Made by a program: the position numbers and the translations under genes | Assembly (NCBI RefSeq): GCF_022682305.1 | Contig: NZ_CP093528.1 | Span: forward strand, 2,183,501 to 2,247,500 | DNA: 64,000 nt | Direction: 5' to 3' | From: Shinella zoogloeoides | Lineage (GTDB): Bacteria > Pseudomonadota > Alphaproteobacteria > Rhizobiales > Rhizobiaceae | Shown here: positions 9,273-18,621 of the stretch, piece by piece | Layout: the number at the start of each line of letters is the position of its first letter | How positions within the stretch are numbered: position 1 is the first letter of the stretch | The notes under the pieces: model-generated | What the model saw: only the letters and a program-made list of their open reading frames with translations | Told to the model about the DNA's origin: nothing | Databases searched by the model: none

Positions 9273-9926
9273 GTGAAAGCAAACGGGCATCAGCGCCGGC
9301 CAGCGCCCGAGCTGGTACGCGATGGGGTGAGAGAGGCGATTTTCAGCGGTAACCTTCCCGAGGGAACGCAACTGCGCCAAGACCAGCTCGCGGAGCAATA
9401 TGGCACGAGCCGTATCCCCGTTCGCGAAGCGCTACGGCAACTCGAATCCGAGGGGCTGGTCAGGATCGAACCGAACAAAGGCGCGGTCGTGACCAGCCTG
9501 TCCGTCGCCGACGTACTGGAGATGCTGGACATCCGGATCGCGCTGGAATGCCACGCGTTACGCCTGGCCGTGCCGAACATGGCCGAAGAGGACTTCACGT
9601 ACGCGGAGAGCATTCTCGAGACCTACAATGCCGATCCCGACCCGGAGCACTGGGGCGCGATGAACTGGAGATTCCACTGGACGCTCTACTCGCCGTGCAA
9701 TCGCCCGAGGCTCCTCCAGATGATCGAGGCCAACTATGGGCACGTGAACCGCTTCGTGAGAATGCAGGTATCTCTTGCCGCCGGCAAGGAACGCCCGCAG
9801 CGCGAACACAAGCAGTTGGTGGACTTCTGCCGGGCCGGCGCGGTCGAGAAAGCCGTGGCGCTCCTGGAAACACATATCGAGCAGACGCAGAAGTCGGTGA
9901 GGGCGAGCCGCCGTCATCGGGGATAG
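9273..9926 (+). CDS. GntR-family transcriptional regulator, FCD subfamily (paralogue of 4421-5086)
   Basis: A 217-residue regulator starting at a GTG codon, preceded by GGAAGG. It has the same architecture as the protein at 4421-5086: GntR winged helix (LRQDQLAEQYGTSRIPVREAL) then an FCD domain (FHWTLYSPCNRPRL, NYGHVNR, ETHIEQTQ). The near-identical recognition helix (TSRIPVREALRQLESEGLV) implies that both regulators bind the same or overlapping operators, while different ligand pockets could report different intermediates. It sits at the end of the aldehyde dehydrogenase operon, convergent with a small tautomerase gene. Confidence 0.9.
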   Translation: MKANGHQRRPAPELVRDGVREAIFSGNLPEGTQLRQDQLAEQYGTSRIPVREALRQLESEGLVRIEPNKGAVVTSLSVADVLEMLDIRIALECHALRLAVPNMAEEDFTYAESILETYNADPDPEHWGAMNWRFHWTLYSPCNRPRLLQMIEANYGHVNRFVRMQVSLAAGKERPQREHKQLVDFCRAGAVEKAVALLETHIEQTQKSVRASRRHRG

Positions 9927-9955
9927 ACGCGCCCGCGCCTATCCCCGCGACAGAT

Positions 9956-10153
9956 TCATTTGCCGTTCGCGCGTTGCGAAAGCAGGGTGCCGCCGAACGC
10001 CCAGTTGTCTGAAGAGACATCGGCGAACACGATGCTGACCGACTCCGGCGTGCATCCGCAATGCTCGACGATCGCGTCGGTGACCGCTTTTGCCGTCTTC
10101 TGCTTCTGTTCGACGGTCCGGCCTTCGGAGAGATCGATTCTGACCCAGGGCAT
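9956..10153 (-). CDS. 4-oxalocrotonate tautomerase-family protein
   Basis: A 65-residue protein. The start at 10153 puts proline directly after methionine (MPWVRIDL), and that N-terminal proline is the catalytic base of the tautomerase superfamily. The upstream extension of the frame is rejected for this reason. Length and the helix segment (TVEQKQKTAKAVTDAIVEH) match the small hexameric 4-OT group. Such enzymes interconvert enol and keto acids. It diverges from the GMC oxidoreductase gene across a region with GntR-type motifs. The substrate is unknown. Confidence 0.85.
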   Translation of the reverse strand: MPWVRIDLSEGRTVEQKQKTAKAVTDAIVEHCGCTPESVSIVFADVSSDNWAFGGTLLSQRANGK

Positions 10154-10220
10154 TTTGGTTGTCCTTTCGAATTTTCCTGCGCGGCGACAGTTCGACACGC
10201 AGTTTGGGTTTGACACGACT

Positions 10221-10250
10221 TTATACAATACATATAAATCGTATCCAATA
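10221..10250. promoter_or_regulatory. Candidate GntR-type operator upstream of the GMC oxidoreductase
   Basis: TTATACAATA (10221-10230) and TCGTATCCAAT (10239-10249) lie between the tautomerase and GMC genes. The second 11-mer is identical to the reverse complement of 50087-50097 upstream of the amino-acid binding protein, so the two promoters probably share a regulator. Confidence 0.5.
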
Positions 10251-10293
10251 GCTTCAACAGGAAATCGACAGCTCTTTCGCAGGAAAACCAGGC

Positions 10294-11922
10294 ATGCACT
10301 ACGACTACGTGATTGTGGGCGCGGGATCAGCGGGATGCATCGTTGCGTCCAGGCTGTCGGAGGACCCCAAGGTAAAGGTACTCGTGATCGAAGCCGGCGG
10401 GTCGGACCGCAGTCTGATCATTTCCATGCCCGCGGCGCTCCCCTTCGCGTATCAGAGCAAGAAGCTAGGCTGGGGGTACCAGTCGGGTCCCGAGCCGAAC
10501 CTCGGCGGACGCACCATCGATGAGAAACGCGGCCGGGTAGTCGGCGGCTCGTCCTCGATCAACGCGATGCTGTTCAACCGCGGCAACGCGCTGGACTTCG
10601 ACAGCTGGGCCGAGGACGGGCTCACCGACTGGGACTACGCTCACTGCCTGCCCTACTTCAGGCGGATGGAAACCTTCCAGGATGGCTCGAACGAATGGCG
10701 CGGTGGCGAGGGGCCGATGAAAATCAGCCGTTGCAAAGCGTCCCACAAACTTCACGACGTGTTTCTGCGAAGCGGCGAACAGGCGGGATACTCCGTCACT
10801 CCCGATCACAACGCGTTCCGCCAGGAAGGGCTTCATATCGCTCAGGCGTTCATCCACGACGGCTCCCGCTGGACACCGGCGCATGGCTACCTCCATCCCG
10901 CGAGAAAACGGGGCAATCTCACCCTGATGTCGAACACCACGGTCCGGAGAGTGGCGGTGGAAAACGGGGCAGCCGTGGGGATCGAAATCGAAAGCCCCGA
11001 CGGCCCGAAGCTCATCACCTGCGAGCGCGAAGTCATCCTTTGCGCGGGCGCATTCAACAGCCCACAGATTTTGATGCTTTCGGGAATTGGCGACCCCGAC
11101 GAACTGCGCGCGCACGGTATCGAACTGAAGGCGGAGGCACGCCAGGTAGGCAAGAACCTGGAGAACCACCCGGGTGTGAATCTGCAGTACACGACCAGTT
11201 ACGAGGACTCTCTCGTCTCAGAACTCAACCTGTTCGGTCAGGCGAAACTCGGAGCCGACTGGCTTCTGCGAAAGAAGGGGCTTGGTACCTCCAACTTCTT
11301 CGAAACCGGGGCTTTCCTGCGTACGAATTCGGAAGTCACCTATCCGAACATGCAGTTCGAGTTTCTGCCGCTCACGCGGCAGCTCAAGAACGGGAAGCTC
11401 GTTGCGATTCCGGGCTTCCAGTTCTGGATGGACCTCTCCCGTCCACAAAGCCGCGGCCGGGTGTCCCTCCGCTCGTCCAGTCCGAAAGACCCGCCTTCGA
11501 TCGTGTTCAACCATCTCAGCACGGCCCAGGACGTCAAGGATATCATCGACGGCATCAGGATGGCGCGCGAGATGATCCGCCAGCCGGCCTTCGACAAGTA
11601 CCGAGGCCTCGAACTCGCGCCAGGTCCGGACGTTCAGTCGGACAGCGAACTCGAAGCGTTCATCCGCGCCAATGTCGGTACGTCCTTCCATCCGGCGGGG
11701 ACCTGTCGAATGGGAACGGACGCGGAAGCGGTCGTCGATGCCGAGGCAAGGGTGAAGGCCGTTCGGAGGCTGCGCGTCGTCGACGGCTCGATCATGCCGA
11801 AGATCGTGACGGCCAACCTCAGCGCCTCGATCATGATGATGGCTGAGAAAATCTCGGACAGGATTCTCAACAGGGCACCGCTTCCGCCCTCCTCCGCTCC
11901 TTTCTATCAATCTGCCCGCTGA
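10294..11922 (+). CDS. GMC-family oxidoreductase, choline dehydrogenase-like
   Basis: A 542-residue flavoprotein of the glucose-methanol-choline family. It shows the N-terminal FAD motif [17 protein letters not shown], the GMC signature 1 region [15 protein letters not shown], and the C-terminal [11 protein letters not shown] with the catalytic histidine followed by VVDGSIMP. The length is close to BetA (about 550). Choline dehydrogenase oxidises choline to betaine aldehyde; other members oxidise various alcohols. The next genes encode both ETF subunits 38 bp downstream, suggesting electrons may go to ETF. Choline is a good guess from the setting but not proven. Confidence 0.88.
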   Translation: MHYDYVIVGAGSAGCIVASRLSEDPKVKVLVIEAGGSDRSLIISMPAALPFAYQSKKLGWGYQSGPEPNLGGRTIDEKRGRVVGGSSSINAMLFNRGNALDFDSWAEDGLTDWDYAHCLPYFRRMETFQDGSNEWRGGEGPMKISRCKASHKLHDVFLRSGEQAGYSVTPDHNAFRQEGLHIAQAFIHDGSRWTPAHGYLHPARKRGNLTLMSNTTVRRVAVENGAAVGIEIESPDGPKLITCEREVILCAGAFNSPQILMLSGIGDPDELRAHGIELKAEARQVGKNLENHPGVNLQYTTSYEDSLVSELNLFGQAKLGADWLLRKKGLGTSNFFETGAFLRTNSEVTYPNMQFEFLPLTRQLKNGKLVAIPGFQFWMDLSRPQSRGRVSLRSSSPKDPPSIVFNHLSTAQDVKDIIDGIRMAREMIRQPAFDKYRGLELAPGPDVQSDSELEAFIRANVGTSFHPAGTCRMGTDAEAVVDAEARVKAVRRLRVVDGSIMPKIVTANLSASIMMMAEKISDRILNRAPLPPSSAPFYQSAR

Positions 11923-11960
11923 GGCCTCTGGCCGTCCTGGGCAACTCGGAGAATAGCGCC

Positions 11961-12710
11961 ATGAAGATACTGGTCACCGTTAAGCGGGTCGTCGACTACA
12001 ACGTCAAAATCCGCGTAAAGCCCGATGGCTCGGGCGTGGACCTGGCGAACGTGAAGATGTCGATGAACCCTTTCGACGAGATTTCGGTCGAAGAGGCGCT
12101 ACGCCTCAAAGAGGCGGGCAAGGCTGACGAAGTCGTCGTGGTTTCCGTGGGCTCGGCCAAGGCGGAGGAGACCCTCAGAACCGCGCTGGCCATGGGAGCT
12201 GATCGCGCCATCCTGGTCGAGACGGAGGAGAATGTCGAACCTCTCGCCGTCGCCAAAATCATCAAATCTGTCGCGGAAGCCGAAAAGCCCGGTCTCGTAA
12301 TCGTAGGCAAGCAGGCGATCGACGACGATTCGAACCAGACCGGCCAGATGCTGTCGGCTCTCCTCGGATGGCCTCAGGCGACATTCGCCTCGAAGGTCGA
12401 AATCAAGGACGGCTCCGCCGATGTCAGCCGTGAGGTCGATGGCGGTCTCCAGACCATCAACATCAAGCTTCCGGCCGTCGTGACTTCCGATCTTCGCCTG
12501 AACGAGCCTCGCTACGCCTCCCTTCCCTCCATCATGAAGGCGAAGAAGAAGCCGGTCGACAGGAAGCCGCTCTCCGAACTCGGCATCGACGTTCGCTCGC
12601 GCCTGACCGTGCTCAACACCGAGGAACCCGGCGGCCGCAAGGCGGGTATCAAGGTCGCTTCCGTCGCCGAGCTCGTGGAGAAGCTCAAGGCAGAGGCAGG
12701 CGTACTCTAA
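11961..12710 (+). CDS. etfB: Electron transfer flavoprotein beta subunit
   Basis: A 249-residue ETF beta subunit (FixA/EtfB family) of normal length, with [20 protein letters not shown] at the start, [17 protein letters not shown] and the [21 protein letters not shown]-binding segment. ETF is a soluble heterodimer that collects electrons from flavin dehydrogenases. The alpha subunit gene follows 24 bp later, and an ETF:quinone oxidoreductase is encoded at 23697-25325. The flavoprotein demethylases and dehydrogenases in this window are the likely electron donors. Confidence 0.95.
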   Translation: MKILVTVKRVVDYNVKIRVKPDGSGVDLANVKMSMNPFDEISVEEALRLKEAGKADEVVVVSVGSAKAEETLRTALAMGADRAILVETEENVEPLAVAKIIKSVAEAEKPGLVIVGKQAIDDDSNQTGQMLSALLGWPQATFASKVEIKDGSADVSREVDGGLQTINIKLPAVVTSDLRLNEPRYASLPSIMKAKKKPVDRKPLSELGIDVRSRLTVLNTEEPGGRKAGIKVASVAELVEKLKAEAGVL

Positions 12711-12734
12711 ACCGATCGGACAGGGATTTCACAG

Positions 12735-13667
12735 ATGACCATTCTTTTGCTTGCAGAACACGACAACGCCAGCGTCAACGACCAGACCGCCAAAGCCATG
12801 ACGGCAGCATCCCAGATCGGAGGCGACGTGCACGTGCTCGTAGCGGGGAGCGACGCGAAGGCGGCAGCCGATGCCGCGGCCGCCATCTCGGGGGTCGCGA
12901 AGGTCCTTCTCGCCGACGATCCGCGTCTCGCCAACCAGCTGGCGGAACCGCTTGCCGATCTTATCGTCTCCCTGGCCGCGGGCTACGACACGATCATCGC
13001 GCCAGCGACCGCGACGGCCAAGAACGTTCTGCCGCGCGTAGCCGCGCTCCTTGACGTAATGCAGGTGTCTGAAATCACGGAAGTCGTTTCGGCCGACACC
13101 TTCAAGCGGCCGATCTACGCGGGCAACGCGATCCAGACCGTACGCACTTCCGACGCGAAAAAGATCATCACGGTCCGCACGGCCTCTTTCTCCCCGGCCT
13201 CCCATGGCCCCCTTGCTGCCGTCGAGCAGGTTTCGACGGCAGCTCTTTCTTCGGGTCTTTCATCGCATGTTTCGGACGCGCTCTCATCGTCGGACCGTCC
13301 CGAACTTACGTCGGCGAAGATCGTAATCTCCGGCGGTCGAGCGCTCGGCTCGGCGGAAAAGTTCAAGGAAGTCATCCTTCCGCTCGCCGACAAGCTCGGC
13401 GCCGCCGTCGGCGCTTCACGCGCCGCGGTGGACGCGGGATACGCACCCAACGATTGGCAGGTCGGCCAGACGGGTAAGGTCGTCGCGCCGCAGCTCTATA
13501 TCGCCTGCGGCATCTCTGGCGCGATTCAGCACCTGGCGGGCATGAAGGACTCCAAGGTCATCGTCGCCATCAACAAGGACGAGGAAGCCCCCATCTTCCA
13601 GGTGGCCGACTACGGTCTCGTCGGTGACCTCTTCGAGATTCTTCCCGAACTTGAGAAGTCCCTCTGA
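12735..13667 (+). CDS. etfA: Electron transfer flavoprotein alpha subunit
   Basis: A 310-residue ETF alpha subunit. The C-terminal FAD-binding domain is clear: [34 protein letters not shown] and [17 protein letters not shown], with the GISGAIQH loop contacting FAD. Length is normal. It forms the ETF heterodimer with the preceding gene product. It lies in a run with proC 27 bp downstream, so the ETF genes and an imine reductase are probably transcribed together. Confidence 0.95.
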   Translation: MTILLLAEHDNASVNDQTAKAMTAASQIGGDVHVLVAGSDAKAAADAAAAISGVAKVLLADDPRLANQLAEPLADLIVSLAAGYDTIIAPATATAKNVLPRVAALLDVMQVSEITEVVSADTFKRPIYAGNAIQTVRTSDAKKIITVRTASFSPASHGPLAAVEQVSTAALSSGLSSHVSDALSSSDRPELTSAKIVISGGRALGSAEKFKEVILPLADKLGAAVGASRAAVDAGYAPNDWQVGQTGKVVAPQLYIACGISGAIQHLAGMKDSKVIVAINKDEEAPIFQVADYGLVGDLFEILPELEKSL

Positions 13668-13694
13668 TCGTCCATTCGCAATAAGGGGCCTGTC

Positions 13695-14510
13695 ATGGCG
13701 CACATCGTTCTCGTTGGAGCCGGCAATATGGGCTTCGCAATGTTGAAGGGCTGGAAGGCGGCGACCTCGCACGACTTTACGGTGGTGGAACCGAATGATC
13801 AGCTCCGCGGCAGAGCGGCCGCGGAGGGCGTAACCGTCCTCGCCAGCCTTGAGGACTGGCGAGGATCGCAGTTGGCCGATGCAATCATCGTCGCGACGAA
13901 GCCCGACATCGTCGCGAGCGTCGCCGAGCACACCCCTCGCGTATCTCGTTCCGACGCTGTCGTGATTTCGGTCGCCGCAGGCGTGACGATCGAAAGGATC
14001 GCCGCTCGCCTTGGCGCGAGCGGCATCAGCGTGATCCGGTCCATGCCGAACACGCCGGCGGCGATTGGCGAAGGCATGATCGTATGCTGCTGCGACCCGA
14101 GAGTGACCGAAGCCCAGCGCGGGCTCGCGGAGGAACTTATGTCATGTGTCGGCAGGACCATCTTCGTTTCGGATGAGTCGATGATGGATGCCGTCACGGC
14201 GGTTTCGGGGTCCGGTCCCGCATACCTCTTCCACTTCGTTGAAGCCCTCACCTCCGCGGCGGAGACGGCGGGGCTGCCGCACGACATCGCTTCGCTCCTC
14301 GCAAAGCAGACGGTTCTCGGTGCGGCGAAACTGGTCGATAGCAGCGATACCGAACCGTCCGAACTACGCCGCCAGGTGACAAGCCCAAAAGGCACGACCG
14401 AGGCCGCACTCAATGTCCTTATGAAGGAAGGGGCCGGTCTTACGGCTATCGTAACCGAAGCAGTCCAGGCCGCGAAAGCGCGTTCCATCGAGCTTCGTGG
14501 GGCGAAGTAA
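13695..14510 (+). CDS. proC: Pyrroline-5-carboxylate reductase
   Basis: A 271-residue NAD(P)H-dependent pyrroline-5-carboxylate reductase. It has a Rossmann motif IVLVGAGNMGFAML at the N-terminus, MPNTPAAIGEGM, AVSGSGPAYLFHFVEAL and the catalytic-domain signature QVTSPKGTTEAAL. Length is typical. The reaction reduces a cyclic imine such as pyrroline-5-carboxylate to proline. Its setting beside ETF genes in a catabolic operon suggests a dedicated copy recycling an imine from betaine or proline breakdown rather than the housekeeping biosynthetic enzyme. A second, divergent homologue lies at 28842. Confidence 0.9.
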   Translation: MAHIVLVGAGNMGFAMLKGWKAATSHDFTVVEPNDQLRGRAAAEGVTVLASLEDWRGSQLADAIIVATKPDIVASVAEHTPRVSRSDAVVISVAAGVTIERIAARLGASGISVIRSMPNTPAAIGEGMIVCCCDPRVTEAQRGLAEELMSCVGRTIFVSDESMMDAVTAVSGSGPAYLFHFVEALTSAAETAGLPHDIASLLAKQTVLGAAKLVDSSDTEPSELRRQVTSPKGTTEAALNVLMKEGAGLTAIVTEAVQAAKARSIELRGAK

Positions 14511-14559
14511 CCTCGCGGCTCTCGTAGCCGCCCCCGCGGCGCGCGCAGGAGTAACTCAC

Positions 14560-15396
14560 ATGGAACCGAAAACCTTCTTCATCACGGGCGCGAATTCCGG
14601 ACTGGGTTTGGCGATCACCGAACTCGCGGTGTCCCGCGGTCACAAAGTCCTCGGGACCGTCCGGACCATCGAGGCGTTCGATGCACTCAAGAAGAGAGTG
14701 CCGGGCGCAATCCCCGTCAGATGCGACGTGACGGAGTTCGATACGATTCCCGGGATCGTCGCACAGGCCGAGCACGAACACGGACCCGTCGACGTGCTGA
14801 TCAACAACGCGGGCTACGGACACGAGGGCGTTGTCGAAGAATCCTCCATCGAAGACCTGCGGAGGCAGTTCGATGTTAATGTATTCGGCGCGGTCGCCGT
14901 GGCGAAGGCCTTTCTTCCCCATTTCAGGCAGAGACGACATGGCCTTGTAGTCAACGTAACGTCCATGGCGGGCCTCGCGGGTTTTCCCGGAGTCGCCTTC
15001 TATTGCGGAAGCAAATTTGCGCTGCAGGGGATATCGGAATCGATGCGCGCCGAGATGGCACCCTTCGGCGTGCAGGTAACGGCTATCTGTCCCGGTTCCT
15101 TCCGGACCGACTGGGCGGGGCGTTCGATGGTCCGCGCAGAGCGTTCTGTCGCAGACTACGACGCGTTCTTCGATCCGATCCGGTCTGCACGTCAGGAGCG
15201 GCACGGAAGGCAGCAGGGAAGCCCCGCGAAACTGGCGGAGGCAATTCTGAAGCTCGTCGACCTTGAAAACGTTCCTTCCCAGCTCCTTCTCGGAAGCGAT
15301 GCCTATTCCGTGGTTTCCGACAGGATCGCCCGATTGCAGCGGGAAATCGAAGAATGGAGAGCGGTTACCCTTTCCACGGACGGCGTTCCTGAATGA
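14560..15396 (+). CDS. Short-chain dehydrogenase/reductase
   Basis: A 278-residue SDR starting at the ATG at 14560 with AGGAG at 14547; the longer frame is not preferred. It shows the NAD(P)-binding TGANSGLG, the NNAG motif, the catalytic serine in VTSMAG and YxxxK in YCGSKFALQG. The C-terminal extension beyond the core (from about residue 190) is like the classical SDRs annotated as oxidoreductases of sterol or retinol type. It is last in the rightward run beginning at the GMC gene. The substrate cannot be predicted. Confidence 0.87.
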   Translation: MEPKTFFITGANSGLGLAITELAVSRGHKVLGTVRTIEAFDALKKRVPGAIPVRCDVTEFDTIPGIVAQAEHEHGPVDVLINNAGYGHEGVVEESSIEDLRRQFDVNVFGAVAVAKAFLPHFRQRRHGLVVNVTSMAGLAGFPGVAFYCGSKFALQGISESMRAEMAPFGVQVTAICPGSFRTDWAGRSMVRAERSVADYDAFFDPIRSARQERHGRQQGSPAKLAEAILKLVDLENVPSQLLLGSDAYSVVSDRIARLQREIEEWRAVTLSTDGVPE

Positions 15397-15549
15397 ACTG
15401 AGCGTCTACGGCTCACCTACTGGCAGACGCGCCTTTATTACTTGTTTTCGATGAATCCAGCGGAGCGGCCTGGTCTTCGACGGCAACGTGTTCAGAGTCT
15501 GTCACTCCGACTTCCCACTTCAAAACTCACAAATCCATAGCGCCAAAAT

Positions 15550-15566
15550 CCTGCATAGTATGCAGG
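15550..15566. promoter_or_regulatory. Perfect palindrome, candidate operator upstream of the quinone reductase gene
   Basis: CCTGCATAGTATGCAGG is an exact 8+1+8 palindrome about 80 bp ahead of the ATG at 15645. GCTGCAA occurs twice further downstream (15572 and 15591). The 248-bp gap contains no convincing gene. This is probably a binding site for a dimeric regulator. Confidence 0.5.
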
Positions 15567-15644
15567 AAATAGCTGCAAAGAGCCAGTATTGCTGCAACTA
15601 TGCGGCAAGTCTAGCTTTCTTTCTCAAACAGAAAGGAGCTCGAA

Positions 15645-16616
15645 ATGGCAACTGCGGTAAGGATCGAGAAGCCGGGTGACGTGAACGTCATGACTATAGC
15701 CGAGGTCGCGACATCACGGCCGGGGCGCGGTGAGGTATGGATTGAACACGAGGCGATCGGGGTCAACTACCTGGATGTCATGCAGCGCAAGGGCACAGCG
15801 CCTCTGCCCATGCCCAATGGTCTTGGTCTGGAGGCGGCAGGCCGTGTGGCCGAAATCGGTCCCGAAGTCGAAAATGTCGCTGTCGGCGACAGGGTTGCCT
15901 ACATCCTGGGCCCCATCGGTGCATATTCCAGTGGGCGCGCCTATCCCGCCGACAGGCTCGTCAGGTTGCCCTCCTCTCTGACATTCGAGGAGGCTGCGGC
16001 AACCCTTTTCAAGGCAGTCACCGCCCAATACCTCATCAAGTCGACCTACCCCGTTCGCAACGGTTCTATAGTCATGACCTACGGGGCCGCCGGCGGTGTC
16101 GGTCAACTCCTGGTTCCGTGGGCGAAGGCACTAGGCGCGTTCGTGGTAGGCGTTGTTTCCAAAGAGGCAAGCATGGAACGCGCGTGGAGCGCCGGATGCG
16201 ATGAAGTCCTGATTTGGGGAGCCGATCTTCCCCAACGCCTGCAGGCGGCGACCAACGGACAGAAGGCAGATGTCGTCTACGACGGAGTTGGCGCGGACAC
16301 GTTCGGTGCGTCCCTCGACAGCTTGAGGAGCCGGGGCATGTTGGTGTCTATCGGCGCGTCCAGCGGACCGCCGCCCGCGATCGAGATGGGCACGCTCAAT
16401 TCCAAGGGTTCGCTTTTCGTCACCCGTCCTGGACTTGCGGCGCATGCGACCGACATCGCCGAGTACCGCGAAAGGGTGCGGGACGTATTCGAGGCGATCG
16501 AAACGGGGATAATCAGGCCATCGCCATCGAGGACTTTCGCGCTTTCCGAAGTCGCCGACGCGCATCGCCTGCTGGAGAACGGGGAAGCAGGCGGAGCCCT
16601 CATTCTCAAACCCTGA
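15645..16616 (+). CDS. NADPH:quinone reductase-like MDR family oxidoreductase
   Basis: A 323-residue medium-chain dehydrogenase/reductase of the quinone oxidoreductase (Qor) branch. The cofactor motif is YGAAGGVGQLLVPWAKALG; the zinc-binding cysteines of alcohol dehydrogenases are absent, as expected for Qor. The start has a strong AGAAAGGAG ribosome-binding site. It is a lone gene with its own promoter region carrying a 17-bp palindrome, and it abuts the convergent LysR gene at 16617. The physiological substrate is unknown; a quinone or reactive enone is usual for the family. Confidence 0.88.
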   Translation: MATAVRIEKPGDVNVMTIAEVATSRPGRGEVWIEHEAIGVNYLDVMQRKGTAPLPMPNGLGLEAAGRVAEIGPEVENVAVGDRVAYILGPIGAYSSGRAYPADRLVRLPSSLTFEEAAATLFKAVTAQYLIKSTYPVRNGSIVMTYGAAGGVGQLLVPWAKALGAFVVGVVSKEASMERAWSAGCDEVLIWGADLPQRLQAATNGQKADVVYDGVGADTFGASLDSLRSRGMLVSIGASSGPPPAIEMGTLNSKGSLFVTRPGLAAHATDIAEYRERVRDVFEAIETGIIRPSPSRTFALSEVADAHRLLENGEAGGALILKP

Positions 16617-17567
16617 TTAGCCCTGGCCGTGTCCAGGCCTTCCGCCTACGGGTCGCCACGGTGACCCGTGGGCGAACACGTCGACAATCCAGTCGCAGAA
16701 CGCGCTGACGTGCGCCGGGGTGTGCGTCTTCGAAGGGCGCAACAGAAAAACACCGCTGTCGATATCGAATGCCCAGTCCGGAAGTACCCGGACAAGACTT
16801 CCGTCCCGCAACTCTTCCGAGACAAGCCAGTCACCAGCGCCGAGGATACCAAGGCCTGCTTTCGCCGCCTCCACCAGAGACGGGCTGTCATTGGACGTGA
16901 TGGTTCCCCTCGCGACAACCGTCTCCGCGCGCTCTCCGTCGGAAAGCCGCCATTCGGGAAAGTTCGCGAACCCGTTGAAGAGCAGGCAATTGTGGCGGGC
17001 GATTTCACCCGGGTCTCGCGGTGTCCCGTGCTCGTCCAGGTACGCGCGCGAAGCGCACAGAATTCGCTCGTGATGCCCCAGCCTGCGCGCGACAAGCCTG
17101 CTGTCTCGCAACGTCCCGATCCGAACCGCGACATCGACGCCCTCGCCGATCAGATCGACAAACTGTTCGCTGAAATGAACATCCAGTTCGACCTTCGGAT
17201 GCAGCCTCATGAAAGACGGTAGCAACGGCGCAATCCACTTCCGTCCCATGGCCGCGGGAAGGGCAAGGCGCAGCCTGCCGCGTATTTCCGTGGCTCCCTC
17301 CGAAGCGGCGTGCCCGGCTTCCTCGATGAGTTGCTCGACGGTCGATATCTGTTCGGCCAGCTTTGCCCCGGCATCCGTGAGGCGCACGCGTCGCGTCGTA
17401 CGCTCGACGAGGCGAACGCCGAGTCTCGCTTCCAGGGAAGAAACACGCTTGGATATGATCGTCGAGTGGCGGCCGATCGAGCGCCCCGCCTTCTCGAACG
17501 TGCCTTCGCGAGACAGGGCCAGTAGCGCGGCCAGCTCGTCGATGTCTTTCTGGTTGAACGCGTTCAT
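16617..17567 (-). CDS. LysR-family transcriptional regulator
   Basis: A 316-residue LysR regulator with the start at 17567 (MNAFNQKDIDEL), which places the winged helix at residues about 6-65; the long upstream extension lies inside the neighbouring LysR gene and is rejected. It has the layout of the common CrgA/DsdC-like LysR group that represses or activates a neighbouring oxidoreductase. Its start overlaps by 4 bp the stop of the other LysR gene (17564), so the two regulators are probably translated from one transcript. Its target may be the quinone reductase gene that converges on it. Confidence 0.88.
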   Translation of the reverse strand: MNAFNQKDIDELAALLALSREGTFEKAGRSIGRHSTIISKRVSSLEARLGVRLVERTTRRVRLTDAGAKLAEQISTVEQLIEEAGHAASEGATEIRGRLRLALPAAMGRKWIAPLLPSFMRLHPKVELDVHFSEQFVDLIGEGVDVAVRIGTLRDSRLVARRLGHHERILCASRAYLDEHGTPRDPGEIARHNCLLFNGFANFPEWRLSDGERAETVVARGTITSNDSPSLVEAAKAGLGILGAGDWLVSEELRDGSLVRVLPDWAFDIDSGVFLLRPSKTHTPAHVSAFCDWIVDVFAHGSPWRPVGGRPGHGQG

Positions 17568-18505
17568 GCGCCCCCGTCTCCTCTCTGTCGAGTCGTCTCC
17601 GTTCCCAACTCGGACGCTAGCCATCCGACGAACAGATCGAGAATGAGACTGTGCCTGCACCGATGGGACACGACGATGTGGAATTTCCCCTCCGCTTCCA
17701 GTTCGGCTTTTCCCAGCCGTACGAGTGTTCCGTCCTCCAGAAACGTCTTCACGAGGAGGTCCCACGCAAGCGCGATCCCCTCCCCCGACCTGGCCGCGTA
17801 AAGGGTTCCGGCGTAGTCGTTGAAAGTGAGGTTCGGTGCTCTTTTGGTCCGCACGATTCCGACCGCAGAAAACCAGTCCTGCCAGGTGTACCAGGTCGGC
17901 TGGTCGCTCACGGTACTGATCAACTCATATTCGGCGTTCCAAAAATGGCCGGCCGCGTCCCCAAGCCGCTGTGCATAGTCGGGCGACGAAACGGGAAAAA
18001 GGAAGTCCCCGCGCGAAGCAACGATCTCGCCGTCCTGAAACGGGGCTTTCCCATACCGGATCGCGACATCGACCTCTCCTTTTTCGAGATTGATAGGCTC
18101 GTCCGACGTCTTAAGGCGGATTTTCGCTTTTGGATGACTCCGCCGAAATTCGACCAACCTCGGAAGCAGCCACAACTGCGTGAACGCCGTGGTGGCCCCG
18201 ATCGTAATCGCGCCATCGGCGGCGGATGCCCGAAACTCGGCGACGCTGTCCGCGATGGCCGTAAACTGCCTGTTCAAGGCGCTCGCTAGGCGGATGCATT
18301 CCGGCGTCGGTTCGATCGCCCTGTGCCGCCGGATGAACAGGGCCGACCCGAGGTCTGCCTCCAGGGACATAATCTGACGGCTGACCGCCGTCTGGGTAAC
18401 GCCGAGTTCTCTCGCCGCCAGCGTGAAGCTTCGATGTCTGGCTGCCGCGTCAAGCGCGACCAGAGCGGTCAGCGACGGAACTGCCCGGCGAAACGGCTTC
18501 TCCAT
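17564..18505 (-). CDS. LysR-family transcriptional regulator, GcvA-like
   Basis: A 313-residue LysR protein starting at 18505 (MEKPFRRAVPSL). The N-terminus LTALVALDAAARHRSFTLAARELGVTQ and the IEPTPE motif after the recognition helix match the GcvA-type subgroup. It is divergent from the Rieske demethylase gene with a 116-bp shared promoter region, the usual arrangement for the activator of that operon. GcvA-like regulators often control glycine/betaine or one-carbon genes, so regulation of the demethylase is a reasonable inference. Confidence 0.9.
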   Translation of the reverse strand: MEKPFRRAVPSLTALVALDAAARHRSFTLAARELGVTQTAVSRQIMSLEADLGSALFIRRHRAIEPTPECIRLASALNRQFTAIADSVAEFRASAADGAITIGATTAFTQLWLLPRLVEFRRSHPKAKIRLKTSDEPINLEKGEVDVAIRYGKAPFQDGEIVASRGDFLFPVSSPDYAQRLGDAAGHFWNAEYELISTVSDQPTWYTWQDWFSAVGIVRTKRAPNLTFNDYAGTLYAARSGEGIALAWDLLVKTFLEDGTLVRLGKAELEAEGKFHIVVSHRCRHSLILDLFVGWLASELGTETTRQRGDGGA

Positions 18506-18621
18506 AATTCCCCTCCGACAACCCCTCTTTGCATGCCAAAAAGTCATTCAAAGGGCAAGGATTTATGATCTTGAGCATGTTTTTTGCCATGTCATGATCC
18601 TTTCACATTCGGAGAATGCAT

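Noticed and set aside
7837..9398. Very long minus-strand frame antisense to the aldehyde dehydrogenase gene
   Set aside because: A shadow of the GC-rich codon pattern of the true gene, with no recognisable protein.
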